Source of the DNA: Siniperca chuatsi
Taxonomy: Eukaryota; Chordata; Actinopteri; Centrarchiformes; Sinipercidae
Assembly: GCF_020085105.1 (NCBI RefSeq)
Contig: NC_058051.1
Location: 2,934,001-2,998,000, forward strand
Direction: 5' to 3'
DNA length: 64,000 nt
The position numbers were made by a program, and so were the translations under genes. Each line of letters starts with the position of its first letter. The first letter of the stretch is position 1. The notes beneath the pieces were generated by a model. That model saw only the letters and a program-made list of their open reading frames with translations. It was not told the DNA's origin and did no database searches. Positions 22,512 through 33,843 of the stretch are shown in pieces.

Positions 22512-23330
22512 CTGTATCAAGTACATTTACTCAAGTACTGTACTTAAGTACAGTTTTGAGGTTCTTATACTTTACTTGAGTATTTCCATTTGATGCTACT
22601 TCTCTTCCGCTATATTTTAGATTTTTTAGGGAATTGTGGGAAATAAATTGTAAGTTTAACAGCTAAAAGGCCTAATATTGTAACAGTTAATCAAAAAGTA
22701 CGTACAGTTTACTGTAGATCTTACTGAGTGCTTGCCACATATGTGTGTGCTTTGATGTGGGAGAACGGGGAACAGATATTTGTGTCAGTTTCCACCTTGA
22801 GCTGTCTAGATAGCAAAGCACTGTGTGTGTATGTAGTGCCAATTAGAAGTAGTCATGTTGGGAGATTTTGTTTTAGAATTATGCGACAGCCACCAGCTCC
22901 CACAGATTATGTAAATTTAGTTTTTCTCCTGGTTTTCATTATAAGAAGGATGGGAAATTCCTGAGGGACAGAGACAACTCAGAAACGGAGTCCTCTCTTG
23001 TATTCACAGATACGTTGATTTAGAGTTTTCTACAAAAGAATATTGTACTTTTTACTCCACTACATTTTTCTGACAGCTGTAGTTACTAGGGATTACGATT
23101 TTATCATTTTATAAAATATGATGCACTGTCATAGATAAACAATCCAACAATAGGCTATATAAAATAGTTCAAATTAGCTCCACCATGACCAGACTTACAT
23201 GTTAATGCAGCATTTATAGTAACACAATAAAAAAATAATATAGGCCCTTTATACTAATACAGCAGTCTAGAGGGGTCATTTTGCATTATGAGTACTTTTT
23301 ATACATTATGCTAAGAATACTTCTGTTCAA
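22512..23330. mobile_element. hAT-type MITE, interrupted
   Basis: CAAGTACATTTACTCAAGTA, CTGTACTTAAGTACAG and TACTTGAGTATTTCCATTTG begin it, and TGTACTTTTTACTCCACTAC with TCTGACAGCTGTAGTTACT continues it. These blocks match the reverse complement of parts of 30607-31116. About 400 unrelated bases (22620-23030) interrupt it. Confidence 0.6.
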
Positions 23331-23332
23331 AG

Positions 23333-23460
23333 GTCCAGTGTGTAACATTTAGGAGGATCTATTGGCAGAAATTTAATATAAGTATGTTTTAATTAGTGTA
23401 GAAACCGTTGTGTTCTCATTACCTATTTATCTACATAAGGAGCGAGTATAACTGGAGTGT
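23333..23460. repeat. Interspersed fish repeat
   Basis: AAGGTCCAGTGTGTAACATT, then AGGAGGATCTATTGGCAGAA and ATCTACATAAGGAGCG, is text I recognise as a recurrent fish repeat. It is non-coding. The 23460-23900 stretch after it holds nothing else I can name. Confidence 0.5.
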
Positions 23461-23924
23461 AACTGGATTCCAGCTAGTTTGATGGCACAGAAATGAATGT
23501 ATGAAATAACTGTGAATTAACACTGATTCATTGATAATCCATTACATAAGTGTTAACCAATCACATAGTCATAGTGACTTAATCATTTGATAATGATAAG
23601 CAATAGGAATTCATTTTACATCCATTAATTCAGGCTCTAAATCACCATGAGTCATGTATTAGTTAAGCGTTAATTAAGCACTTGTTTTGTACCCTTATTA
23701 TACAGTTTTACCATGTTTGCAGTGTTCGTTTAGTTACTTCAAAGTTGAATTCCATCTTCACAAAGTGTTACTGTTTGATCCTGAGTTATACAGTAATACA
23801 GTAGGTTCCTGTGCAGGCCAAAGCAGCCATCTTCAACAAACTGAGTGGTGTTTCCCTTTAAAAAAAGAAAATCCGACGTAACGTGACGCAGATGCTTCCA
23901 TCCATATACCCTTGTGCCTCTCCT

Positions 23925-24129
23925 CACGCGGCAGCCATCCAGCGCACCTCCTGCATCCCCTGGCCCAGCCTCCCCCCCCCCCTCCTCTCCTCCCCTCCTC
24001 CCCGGGTGTGTGAGCCAGGATCACCGCTCCATCCAGCGGAGCTCTTGGCGAAGAACCGCAGGGAAACAATGAAAACCGGGGCGCTGGAACCGCGAAAGGA
24101 CTAACAGCGCTACGGGAAAGGGGGCACAG
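23925..24129 (+). promoter_or_regulatory. snph: CpG-rich promoter with non-coding first exon, probably snph
   Basis: The stretch 23925-24240 is much richer in CpG and G+C than its surroundings, and it ends an exon-like piece at a perfect donor (CACAG then GTAAGTGAGG, 24130). It includes a C-rich tract with CCTCCTCC repeats near 23970. No TATA box is evident, as expected for a CpG-island promoter. The nearest downstream + strand gene is snph, about 14.7 kb away, and mammalian SNPH is known to have long 5' introns. Linking this exon to snph is inference; an unseen non-coding RNA could also use it. Confidence 0.45.
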
Positions 24130-24515
24130 GTAAGTGAGGCCTGGCCTTGTCGCTGAAATCATCAGTGCCAGTGGCCGCGGCAGAGCTGTCCTTCTGCGGA
24201 GGACGCGCCTGTGGAGTGCGGAGAGTGTGGCGAGCATCAAGGACTAGAAAGAATACATGAAGGAGTAACCGTGCATGTGTGGAGCTTGGTGTTTATTTGA
24301 AGCGGTGCGGATTCCGCAAGGCTCAGGCTATTTCCTGCTGTGTCTGTTTATTTTGGTGCAGCTGACGGAGGGGTGCTGCGCAGTGCGCTCCGGCAGATGT
24401 TTGCGCGCCTTGTCATCCTGTGCGCCCATGTTTGAGCGTGTTTGGGCGTCACATACATGTTGCCACCGGAACCATAACAGCCTAGATATTTACCGTACTT
24501 TTTCTTGGTGAACAG

Positions 24516-24572
24516 AATCGCAGCTTCCCTGGCTCTGCATGGAGAAACAGCTCACTGTGTCTTAGACCCAAA
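24516..24572 (+). other. snph: Candidate second 5' non-coding exon, probably snph
   Basis: It is bounded by TTTTTCTTGGTGAACAG on the left and a GTAAGTGAC donor on the right, 387 bases after the first donor. It is 57 bases long. Its only ATG (24539) opens a very short frame. Confidence 0.35.
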
Positions 24573-25094
24573 GTAAGTGACATCCATGTTTATAGGCAGC
24601 AGAGTCGTGACAGGTTGCCTGGCGCTGCTGTTTGACCTTGCAGCATTTCTGTTTTTCAGGAACGCACGTCCCACCTGACAGATCACAGAGGCACAGCTTT
24701 TTTTTGCATGGCTTTCAAGTGTTGCGGCTGAATTACTCTAATGGTATCAAAGCTTTATCCAATTTCCAGGAGGCTGTTTCGGGTTAGCTCACTGTGGCTC
24801 ATTTTTCTTCGACATCTTTAAAATAAAAGCCTAGAAGCCTTAACGTAACAACACAGTGCACAGTCCGAAATGAATGCATGTAGTGTAGGGCTGAGTTTGG
24901 TTGGATATTCTGTCAGATTTTCCTTAATAACCTTGCCACAAAAACACATGATTTATTCTGACAACTAATACTGACTGAGGGTCTTATAATCTACTTCTCC
25001 TGTACACAAAAATGCTTAACTATTGTAAGAATTAAGCATTTGGATACAGCAAAGTGCACCACATACAAACCACTTAAATGAATACATATGAACA

Positions 25095-25282
25095 TGGATG
25101 GATTATGAGACAGTGGGCCCCTGGGCACAGACATGTAAAAGGCCCCCCACTCCATTCCAACATAGGAGCAAGACACCCAGACTGAAAGAGACGCTTGGTA
25201 GTCTTTAGGAGTCTCCTTGTAGTCGTTTTGACCCCTTTAGCCTTGGGCCTGTGCCTCGTAGGCCTGTTCAGTAATCCTCCCA
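25095..25282. repeat. Interspersed repeat fragment
   Basis: GACAGTGGGCCCCTGGGCAC and AAAGGCCCCCCACTCC recall a recurrent fish repeat beginning with gggcccctgggca. It is non-coding. Confidence 0.4.
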
Positions 25283-26103
25283 TGCATACGACCCTTTATT
25301 TACTTATGAGCCCACATACGGTCTATACAGTGTCTGAAATGCGCGAGTGAGGCGAGCAGAAACCCAACATGCCTTGACTACAGAGGCAAAGCTCTGTGTT
25401 GTTTACTGTCCTTTGGTACAGGTCACTTTTGCCCTTTGCAGCATGGCCATCTTGTCAGCAGCAGGCGCCTCCATCCTGTCCCTCAGCAATCAGCCAATGG
25501 CAACTCTCTTTCTGCTCACGTTCCACACAAGTAGTGGACTGACCGTTGCCATGGTGACTTGGCAGTCATTTTCACAGCATGGTGTTTGCTCAGATGCACA
25601 CACATGGTGTGAAAATCTCTAATTCTGCCTTTTTCCTCACGTGATAATTATAACCGCAAACATAATTATTGATCCTTAAGAGTGTAACACCGCAGCAGTG
25701 GTCTCACAGGAGTATGTGACACAGTTCATTTCAGTTCTTTATTTTTGCAAAATCTCCAGAGTCTCCTCATTGTTGTTTTTTGTTCCTCTTTAGTGCAGAG
25801 CATGTAGCTCTCCGCCTCGTCTGGACTCTAGTTGTAGTGCTAATCACACCATTTAACTACATGGTTTCTCTCGCTGCAGGGGAGGGAACAGCATTTCCAT
25901 CTAAGTGGTTTTAGCCTGTTTGAGCGGCAAAACACGTCGCTTTCAATCTCAGTTGTTTGCTCTATACGTTAATTGGAGTTGTAATGGTGTTACTAATAGC
26001 TGAGTAGCTGTGAGGGGGAAAGGACAGGTGTATGGGTGTACCAGACATTTGAAAATATCAGGAAGCTCAATGAGATGGTTCAGTTATCCTTCATGGTATA
26101 GGA

Positions 26104-26340
26104 CAGTGGTTCTAAAACGTTTTGGCTTGTTACTCCTCAGAGAAGCAGTGTCTACTCGTGACCCCTTGTCACAGGTTGTATATGTCTGTGAGTTGTGAGG
26201 TCATTCAAAGAGTGGCGTTCCATTCTCAGACGTTTTAATTTGAGGAGTTTGTTGAGGCCTGAGCGGGTCAAACTATACAGTCTTTTACAGTTAAAAAAGA
26301 TCAGAGAAAATCTGAAAAATTGTGCAGCAGCAGTAGTTTT
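26104..26340. mobile_element. Possible hAT-like MITE end
   Basis: It starts CAGTGGTTCTAAAACGTTTT, then TTACTCCTCAGAGAAGC. CAGTGGTTCT is a frequent terminus of vertebrate hAT elements. No matching right end is seen. Confidence 0.3.
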
Positions 26341-29300
26341 TTTTCATATTTCCTGTGATCTGCATCACTTGTTTGGGATGCACTGATATTATGATGTTTT
26401 GCCCATGCTAGGTTTCTAACACCTTCCCAGCAAAAAATGCAGGAAATGTTTATTCCTGCATTAAAAGATTTGACCTCTTGGGGACAACGGAAACACGCTG
26501 TAACTTGTTAGCAAACAGTTTATCACCTTTTATATACTATATATTGATATGAGAACCTGTTAGCCAACAGTTGCCATCCTGCAGATATGAAGCATTCATT
26601 TGGAGCCATGTTTCTGGCCACCTGATGAATGTAAGTCCAGTATTCATCTTTTAGCTCTGTTTTTGGTCTCCACCAACTCCTGTCCTAACTGTATCTGTCT
26701 GATGCTGAGCAGGTAGTGTACAGTGAAAACAGCTGCCTGCTGCAGCTGAAAACGCTCTTTGAGATCCCTGAGACTGAGTCGAAATATTAAAGTTGCGGGC
26801 CAGAAAACCAAAACAATGAGCCGACAGCTGGTATAAAAGGTCTGAAGTGCTGAGGGGAAGTGCAGAGGCAGGTGATGGTTCTCTGTGGGGTTGTCACTAT
26901 GAGCAGCTCCTTTCACATACAAGTAATCATGTGATCTGTTGTTTATGTAAAAGTGTTGGTTATAGCCGCTTTAAGCATTTTTCACATTTAAACCCCAAAT
27001 GTCTCTCGGTTTTATTTGGGACTTTTAATGGCCAGATTCAGGACTTTAAATGCTAATGTTGCTCCATGTCTGCTGGATGTGTAGCTGAAATAGGCAACTA
27101 TTTGCTAACATGTTCGCCATATCATAAGAAGGATATGGTACTAATTTTAACATAAAGAAAAGGATAAAAAAGATCAGTGCATCTTCATCCTGAATGAAGT
27201 CTTGTAGACAGAGAGTGAAAGAGATTCATGTGTGTAGTCTTCAGTCTCCTCCCGCATGGTATTAACGTGGTTGTGAATATTGATTTCCTGTTTTTATCAA
27301 TGCCCTTAATAGTTCACACAGACTATTAGCATGATCACGCGCCATCGCTCTGGCATGCTTTTAATGGCTGCTGCTTGGCTCGGTAATGACGAACCCATAG
27401 TGAAAGATATTTTGAGCATTTGACCTGATTAAACGTAGATAGTCCTTCAGTCCTTCCTTCAATTAACGCCATGTGCTTTTTACCCAGAACATGCAGCCAA
27501 ATGAGAAAATCCAGTGAGATCATGGTGTAATAAAACCCTTTGCTGGGCTTAATTTCAAACTAATAAACAAGAAAATATAGACCTAAACCCTGGCTAATAA
27601 CTGACATTTAAATTTTAGTAAAAACTGCTATATTAGATTCTCCTCTCTGTTTTCCCTTTCACCCTCTGTGTTGATTGATGGTCCAGTAAGAGCTGTGCTG
27701 TAGCTTTATTGCTGTGCTCTGCTGAATCGGAGCTAAGCTAGTCTGCATCCGCTGCAGCAGTAGGGTGACTCTGCACGATTGGCCTGATCTGCGTACACTG
27801 TGAAAACCAAACGTTTGTGCTCTTTACTGAACGTTATTTTCAGCCTGTGTTTACTGAGGAGAGATTTGATCACTGTGTGCGTATGCTTGACTCTTCTCCA
27901 GCCATCCAGCCTGCTTCACATTAATGCACTTTCATTCTTGGACTACATTTGTGTTGCTGTCCAGTCTGCTTTTGTGGTTTTCCATTAGAAGTGTAGCCAC
28001 TTTGGTGGCTTTAACAATTGGGTAATTGACAGCATGCATTACGCATGAACTGCTCAAAACCGAACAGTCAGAGTGGCTCAGTGTGGGGAGTGAGTATGTT
28101 TATGTGCTTTAGCATGAGTTCTTTATCATGCTTACTGACTGCCAGTGTTTTTGCTTGCTTGATAAATGTGCAAACACAACACGCATACATGCACTGCATA
28201 TACGACAGCTGAACAATGGCTACTTTTGTGTGGATGGAAAGGGTCAAGCAAACCCCATATTAACTAGCTAACATTGGCAGCGGTGCTATCTGTGTCTCTC
28301 TTGTTCTGCTTGGCAGTGATTGTATTTAATTATCTTTGTAAAAGGTTTCAAGCCTTCACATGTCAAACACGAGAACACAGTAAACGTCCACAGTGAAAAT
28401 CACTGAAATGTTGTGACCGAATGGGCAACTGGAGCTCAAATACTACCAGTCATCTCTACCTGGCAGCTCTTTTTTTGTCATCCTGGCAGGGGACAGGCCT
28501 GGCACTGCTGCTGCCAGGCAGGCTAGACACTAGCCCTGTTTGGGACTGTCTTATCCACTGCGTGGGAGACAGCAGTGAAAAGCTACGAGAAGCGGCTCTG
28601 CACTGCTCTTTATCAGAGGTGAACCAGAGGTACATTTGCCAAACCAATCAGTTACTGTAGTCTTCATCCTTGAAGACTTCTCACCAAAACATACTGTTTC
28701 AAACCCATTCTGATAAAGCGTAAATCTCACCTTTGTGTAGCTTGTCCTACTTTGCGTTTGAGTGTGGGCTCATTAGTTCCCCCTTGTGGCTGATGGGGGT
28801 TAAACACCCACCACACTATGGTTTCTCGCTAACCATAATTGCAATGTGCCCTCCGGCCTCAGGGGGCAGTGAAGAGCCTGTTCCGGCTTGGCGAACCACA
28901 CTGAGCAGAAGAAGACAGCACACTCACAAACGTACTCGGACAAGCGGCACAAAGTTGAAATGTATGCGTTATAGGAAGCGTTTTCAGACTGTATGTTTTG
29001 TTTTTACAAAGCTCCAAGGATGAGGACTAACTGGTTGGTTTGACAACCTGGTTACTCACCTCTGATGAATAACTGTTCACATCCGCCTCCCTAAGTTTTT
29101 CAATAGGAAGTGTCAAACTGGGCTCGCTACACACAAGCTGGCGTCAAAACTGAATAACTGCTCCCCAGCTGGCTGCTAGCTACTGGCCAGGAGGCAGCAC
29201 TATCAGTGGCAGCCTGAGCCTCTGCCTCTTCCACATATGTGAATGGTCAAAGGCTGCCAGCTGCTTCAGCGATGCACAGAACACTGACAACTATGGTCAA

Positions 29301-29383
29301 CATAAGACATGCTGCAATTCCTCAAAAAATCAAGGCGGTTAGTAATGTCATTTTTGCTTGGCTGACAGTTGTTTGTTTACTGG

Positions 29384-31116
29384 CAGTGGTGGAAGAAGTA
29401 AGGGCAAACACACTGCAACTTAAGAAAACACATGCAAATAGACAAAACACAAGCAAATAAAAAAAACATTTGACAACACATGCACAGCATTTAGAAAACA
29501 AGCTGCAAATACAGAAGCGCGCTGCAAAAACACACAAAACAACCAAATACACCAACGCGCTGCAAATACAAAACGACAACGGAAGTGTTTTCAGACGACA
29601 CTAAAAAGGTTTGTGACTCATGAAGTCGGTATCACCTGTTCATTGTTTTTCTGTTTTGTTTTGTACTGTTTCTCCACTTTCCCCATGTCTGATCTGCAGC
29701 GCGCACTTCCCTCGCGGGAGCACGCAGATTTAAATAAAACGTTTGTGAAGCATTTTTGAAAAATTTGAAAAATTTTTGTAAAACTACTGTTCATCATAAT
29801 AACCAGGTTCATCAGTGATGACAGACGGACTGTAGCCTGTTATGAACGTTGGAGTGACCAAGCGGCGTTTCCTACAGTCTGCAAGGTTTCCTGCATCAAA
29901 GTTTTTAAGCACGGGAGTTTAGACAGTTATCCTGTGCTGCTCTGTGAGGAGACAGTAAAGCTCTTTGATTTGACATGCTCAGGTCGCACAGCGGCGTCAA
30001 AGCAGCTTCATTAGTGATTTAATACCTGTAAGATCATTTGGGGATGTCTTTCCAACCCCCCCCCCAAAAAAAAATAAAAGTGATACTGTGTGATGTGTAA
30101 CTTTTTAAACATCAAAGCTGAGGTCATCTCTTTATCATTACAATGCTTGGCCTCCTGCAGTCTAGACCTCGGGATATTTCTGGTCTAATAATGCCAACAT
30201 GATTATCATGCAGGCTACAGGTCATCTGTCACCACTGGTGGTAGGACAGTAAAGTATCTGTCATAAACACTAAATCTCCTCACTGATTCCACTTTTTCGC
30301 TCTGCAAGGTCTTGTGGGGCACATGCTGAGGTCACTTTCAGCGCATGCGCAGAGAAGATCAGTAGCAGAAGTCAGAAACCCACAACAGAAACATAAACGG
30401 ATGATACACAGACCCGACTTCAATAACTTCTTGAGTCACAAACCGTGGCAGCAAACTTGACAACAAGCGCGTTCAAGCCGTGTCCAGCACTTGTTATTGT
30501 CCTCTGGAAACACTTTGTTTTGTGTCTTTGCAGCGCATTTCTGTATTTGATGTTTTTTAAATTTGCTTGTGTTTTGTTGCAGTGCATTTGCCCTTGTCGG
30601 CCACCGTAATTCAGATCCTTTACTTAAGTAAAGGTATGTAAGTATTATCAACAAAATTTACTTAAAGTATCAAAAGTAAAATTACTCATTATCCAGAAAA
30701 ATGGTCCTGTCAGTGTTTTACTATTATATATGATGTGTTTGGATTAATGTTACTGTTGCATTTTAAATAGTTTATTTAGCTTAAGAAGTAGGAGAATTTT
30801 CTCAACCCTCAAAGGATCACTTTAATTTGACTTTTTAGTCTTTATCAGTAAAAATAATTTAAATTCAAAATCCGCACATTTGGAGATACATGGTTTTCAC
30901 TGGACAGGATGGTATGAAAAATTGTAATCTGCAAAGTAACTAAAGCTGTCAGACAAATGCAGTGGAGTAAAAACTGCAATATTTGCCTCTGAGATGTAGC
31001 GGAGTAGAAGTATAAAGTTGCATAAAATAAAAAATACTCAAGTAAAGTACAAGTACCTCGAATTTCTACTTAAGTACAGTACTTAAGTAAATGTACGTAG
31101 TTACATTCCACCACTG
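29384..31116. mobile_element. hAT-family MITE with perfect 8-bp target duplication, split by an insertion
   Basis: The termini are CAGTGGTGGAA (29384) and TTCCACCACTG (ending 31116), exact inverted copies. The eight bases before (29376-29383) and after (31117-31124) are both TTTACTGG, the 8-bp target-site duplication expected of hAT transposition. The element's own sequence is 29384-29400 plus 30607-31116, about 527 bases; the middle is a second element. It is rich in AAGTA and TACTT motifs and encodes nothing. Confidence 0.9.
29401..30606. mobile_element. Inverted-repeat DNA element nested in the hAT MITE
   Basis: The left end reads AGGGCAAACACACTGCAACT with AGACAAAACACAAGCAAAT. The right end, reverse-complemented, reads AGGGCAAATGCACTGCAACA with AAAACACAAGCAAATTT. 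Similarity continues inward for about 200 bases (TTTGTGACTCATGAAGTCGG left, TTTGTGACTCAAGAAGTTAT right). The core has no long open frame, so it is non-autonomous. The class is not known to me. Confidence 0.75.
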
Positions 31117-31488
31117 TTTACTGGAAATTTAAGACAGATAGCACATTTTTGTTCCTATTGTTGTTTTCAGTAAACCATATATTATCTCATATTAAGCATT
31201 TAGGCTTAGTATCACTTGACAGTATGAATTATAGACTGATCATTATGCATGCTGCCCAGTAGTGTTGAGAGTCAAACGTAGTGTTTAGGATGATGTCAGT
31301 TAGACTGATGTTATGTGTCACAATCATATCTGAGTTTTCACTGGCCTTAAATCAATATGTGAGGAAAAATAAACAGAAGGAGTCTGGGCGAAACGCGCTG
31401 CTCTGATCAGTGTTGATAAAAGACCCTTAATCATGCATTCATAAGGGCCGAGTCTGCGGACACTACCACAAACGCTTGTGAGTTGCAA

Positions 31489-31735
31489 TAGACCTTTTTC
31501 AGAGAAGACACTTTGACATGTCACAGTAGGAAAAGCACAGGTGTAAATAATAAAATGAATGATGGCTGAATTCCATTTAGCTGCTTCAGTTTCAGGGTCC
31601 TCCTGGTATTGCTCACTGTCACACTGTCATGGCTTACTGGGACACTTGAATAGAACAGAGCCATCGTTAATGTTATTAGTAACACCTGTGCTCCTCCTAC
31701 TATGACAAGTCAAAATGTCTGCAGGGTAAAAGACT
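31489..31735 (-). mobile_element. Foldback MITE, copy 2 (inverted relative to copy 1)
   Basis: The arms TTTGACATGTCACAGTAGG and CCTACTATGACAAGTCAAAA are inverted copies of each other. The reverse complement of the whole unit matches 17099-17333 along its length. It is non-coding. Confidence 0.75.
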
Positions 31736-32705
31736 TATAATATGTTCGTTTTATCTTGAAATCAACAGCATAAATCCAGTAGTAAGAGAGGAAGATAACA
31801 TATAGCTATGCTACTGCATGATTCAATGTGTTTTATAGTTTTATAACACTTTAGTTGAATAGAAGCAGTTTTCAACCACAGAGCATCTCATAATCAAATA
31901 CAGCTGATACAGCTTTTATCTGTAACTTACTGTCGTGTGTGTTGAATAGGAAACAGAGGAGTCCCATGTGTCTTGATTTCTCCCTTTAAAGTTGCCACGG
32001 ACTACAGGGACCAAACCTGGCTACAGCTAACAAACAAACATGGTCACATACAATTTCTTTTAGTATTATTACAGTAGGCTCCAAAGCTTTTTTATTTGTT
32101 TTAATGATCTCCTTTCACATAAACTGTTCACACACCAGATAGTAGTTTACCAAACTAAACAGGATCTTTTGTGAAGGAAAATGTCAGCTTCACAATTAAA
32201 ATTCCTCATCTTGTTCTCGCACAATTGTGAATATTTATAACACCTAGAGCACCACAAATCACAGTTCTGTGCTTGCCAGGCAGCATGCTAATAGAAACTG
32301 CTGATCTATCCAGATAAGAGAATGAGTCATCATCATCATCATCTAGTCAGATAGAGAGACTTTGCCTCCGAGAGATGCAGCGCCGCATTCAGCGCTCAAT
32401 TTATGGAGTTTGGGACATTGTGTACAGGAATAGCAATGCTACGAGCTTGTTTGTAGTACCAGCTTGCTTAGCTAACCTTTCTTAGACCAAGGGAACACCA
32501 GTTGGATATCACTACTTAGGATTTATTACATGAGCTAATGAAGAGGTCGTCCAGTATAGAGTCCAAACATTTTAATCCCAAAGAGGTATTTAACTTTTCA
32601 CCCATATCATCTAGACCTGGATTTTAAAAAAATTCATAAAATAAGTAAAAAATTGCTTAATTGTTTTAGATTCAACTGTATTTAAATATTTATATGAGGT
32701 GTTAA

Positions 32706-33843
32706 AGGAATAGTTCGACATTTGGGGAAATATTCTTATTCACTTTCTTGCTGGGCGTTAGATGAGAAGATCAATACCACTCGCATATCCGAGCGCTAAA
32801 TATGAAGCTGGCTCATGCAGCCGTTAGCTTAGTTTAGCATAAAGACTGGAAACAGGGGTAAAGATCTAGCCTGGCTCTGCCCAAAGGAACAAAAATATAT
32901 AAGGGTTAAACAAATAATAAGTTTGAGAAAAGTCTTTTTGAGTTTACTCAACTTTAGGGCCAGCCAGTTGTGTCAACTCACTTTGATGATTCTGTGTTTC
33001 TATGTACAATTACTCTTTCCGTCAGCTGATTTATCACCTGATTTTATAACTTAAAGTTTAAAGTTAACAAGCTTAAGAAATTAAGTTGAGCCAGTTTGAG
33101 GCTCAATATCTAATTGTATTTAATTTTCACTGATATAGCAGCTTCAAGTTTGATTCCTCAATGCAACATACTGTCCAATCTGCTAACAGCCACACTCAAA
33201 TATCAGTGGACCCTGGTTTGAAACCTGCGGCTAAAATGTGTTAGAAAGACAGAGTATGGGGAGTTATCTTCATCGTAGCTTGTATTGTTTTAATTTAGAT
33301 CAGAGAGAAGACCATGACACATAATAAATCTCCATAATAACTTTCCTCAAATTAGTACAAAGAAGGCTTTCTGGAGAATTTTAACCCAACCACAAAGCAT
33401 GCTGGGAAGTATGGTATCAATCTAACAGTGTTTCTAAACAGCTTGATTTGATGAGTTGACTGACAGTTCAGTCAACTTGTGCATTGTATAAGTTCAGCAA
33501 ACTAAACAGCACAAGTTCACAGAACTTTCTCACTTTGTAATAAGTCACAGATAAAGATTCTAAAGTATCAGGACTCACTCACTGACAAGCAGCAAAGGGC
33601 CCGGGTTCTGCAGCAAGGACTCAGCCCCGACACATGGCACACGCTCCACCAGGTGAGCCACCGGGACACCCCAGATTAAGCAGATTTTTTAACTTTGGAC
33701 AGAGCCAGGCCAGCTGTTTCCTCACTGCTTCCAGTCTTTATGCTAAGCTAAGCTAACCACCTGCTGGATCTAGCTTCATATTTCTCATCTAACTCTCAGC
33801 AAGAAAGTGAATAAACATATTTTCTAAAATGTCACACTATTCC
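32706..33843. mobile_element. TTAA-flanked DNA element with about 180-bp inverted termini
   Basis: The left end reads AGGAATAGTTCGACATTTGG and AGTTAGATGAGAAGATC-like text. The reverse complement of the right end reads GGAATAGTGTGACATTTT and AGAGTTAGATGAGAAATATG. Both arms contain TAGCATAAAGACTGGAA and CCTGGCTCTG. TTAA is present at 32702-32705 and 33844-33847, suggesting a Kolobok- or piggyBac-type insertion. The core encodes no transposase and holds a SINE remnant. Other copies or fragments lie at 16495, 44905 and 52270. Confidence 0.75.
33566..33690 (-). mobile_element. tRNA-derived SINE remnant inside the TTAA element
   Basis: The minus strand reads GGTGTCCCGGTGGCTCACCT, GGAGCGTGTGCCATGTG, CTGAGTCCTTGCTGCAG and CCCGGGCCCTTTGCTGC, the head of a common fish tRNA-type SINE with the B-box region shortened. 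Confidence 0.55.

Noticed and set aside
23833-24240. 135-codon minus-strand open frame across the CpG-rich segment
   Set aside because: It is a by-product of high G+C; there are no conserved motifs and it overlaps the exon-like piece on the other strand.
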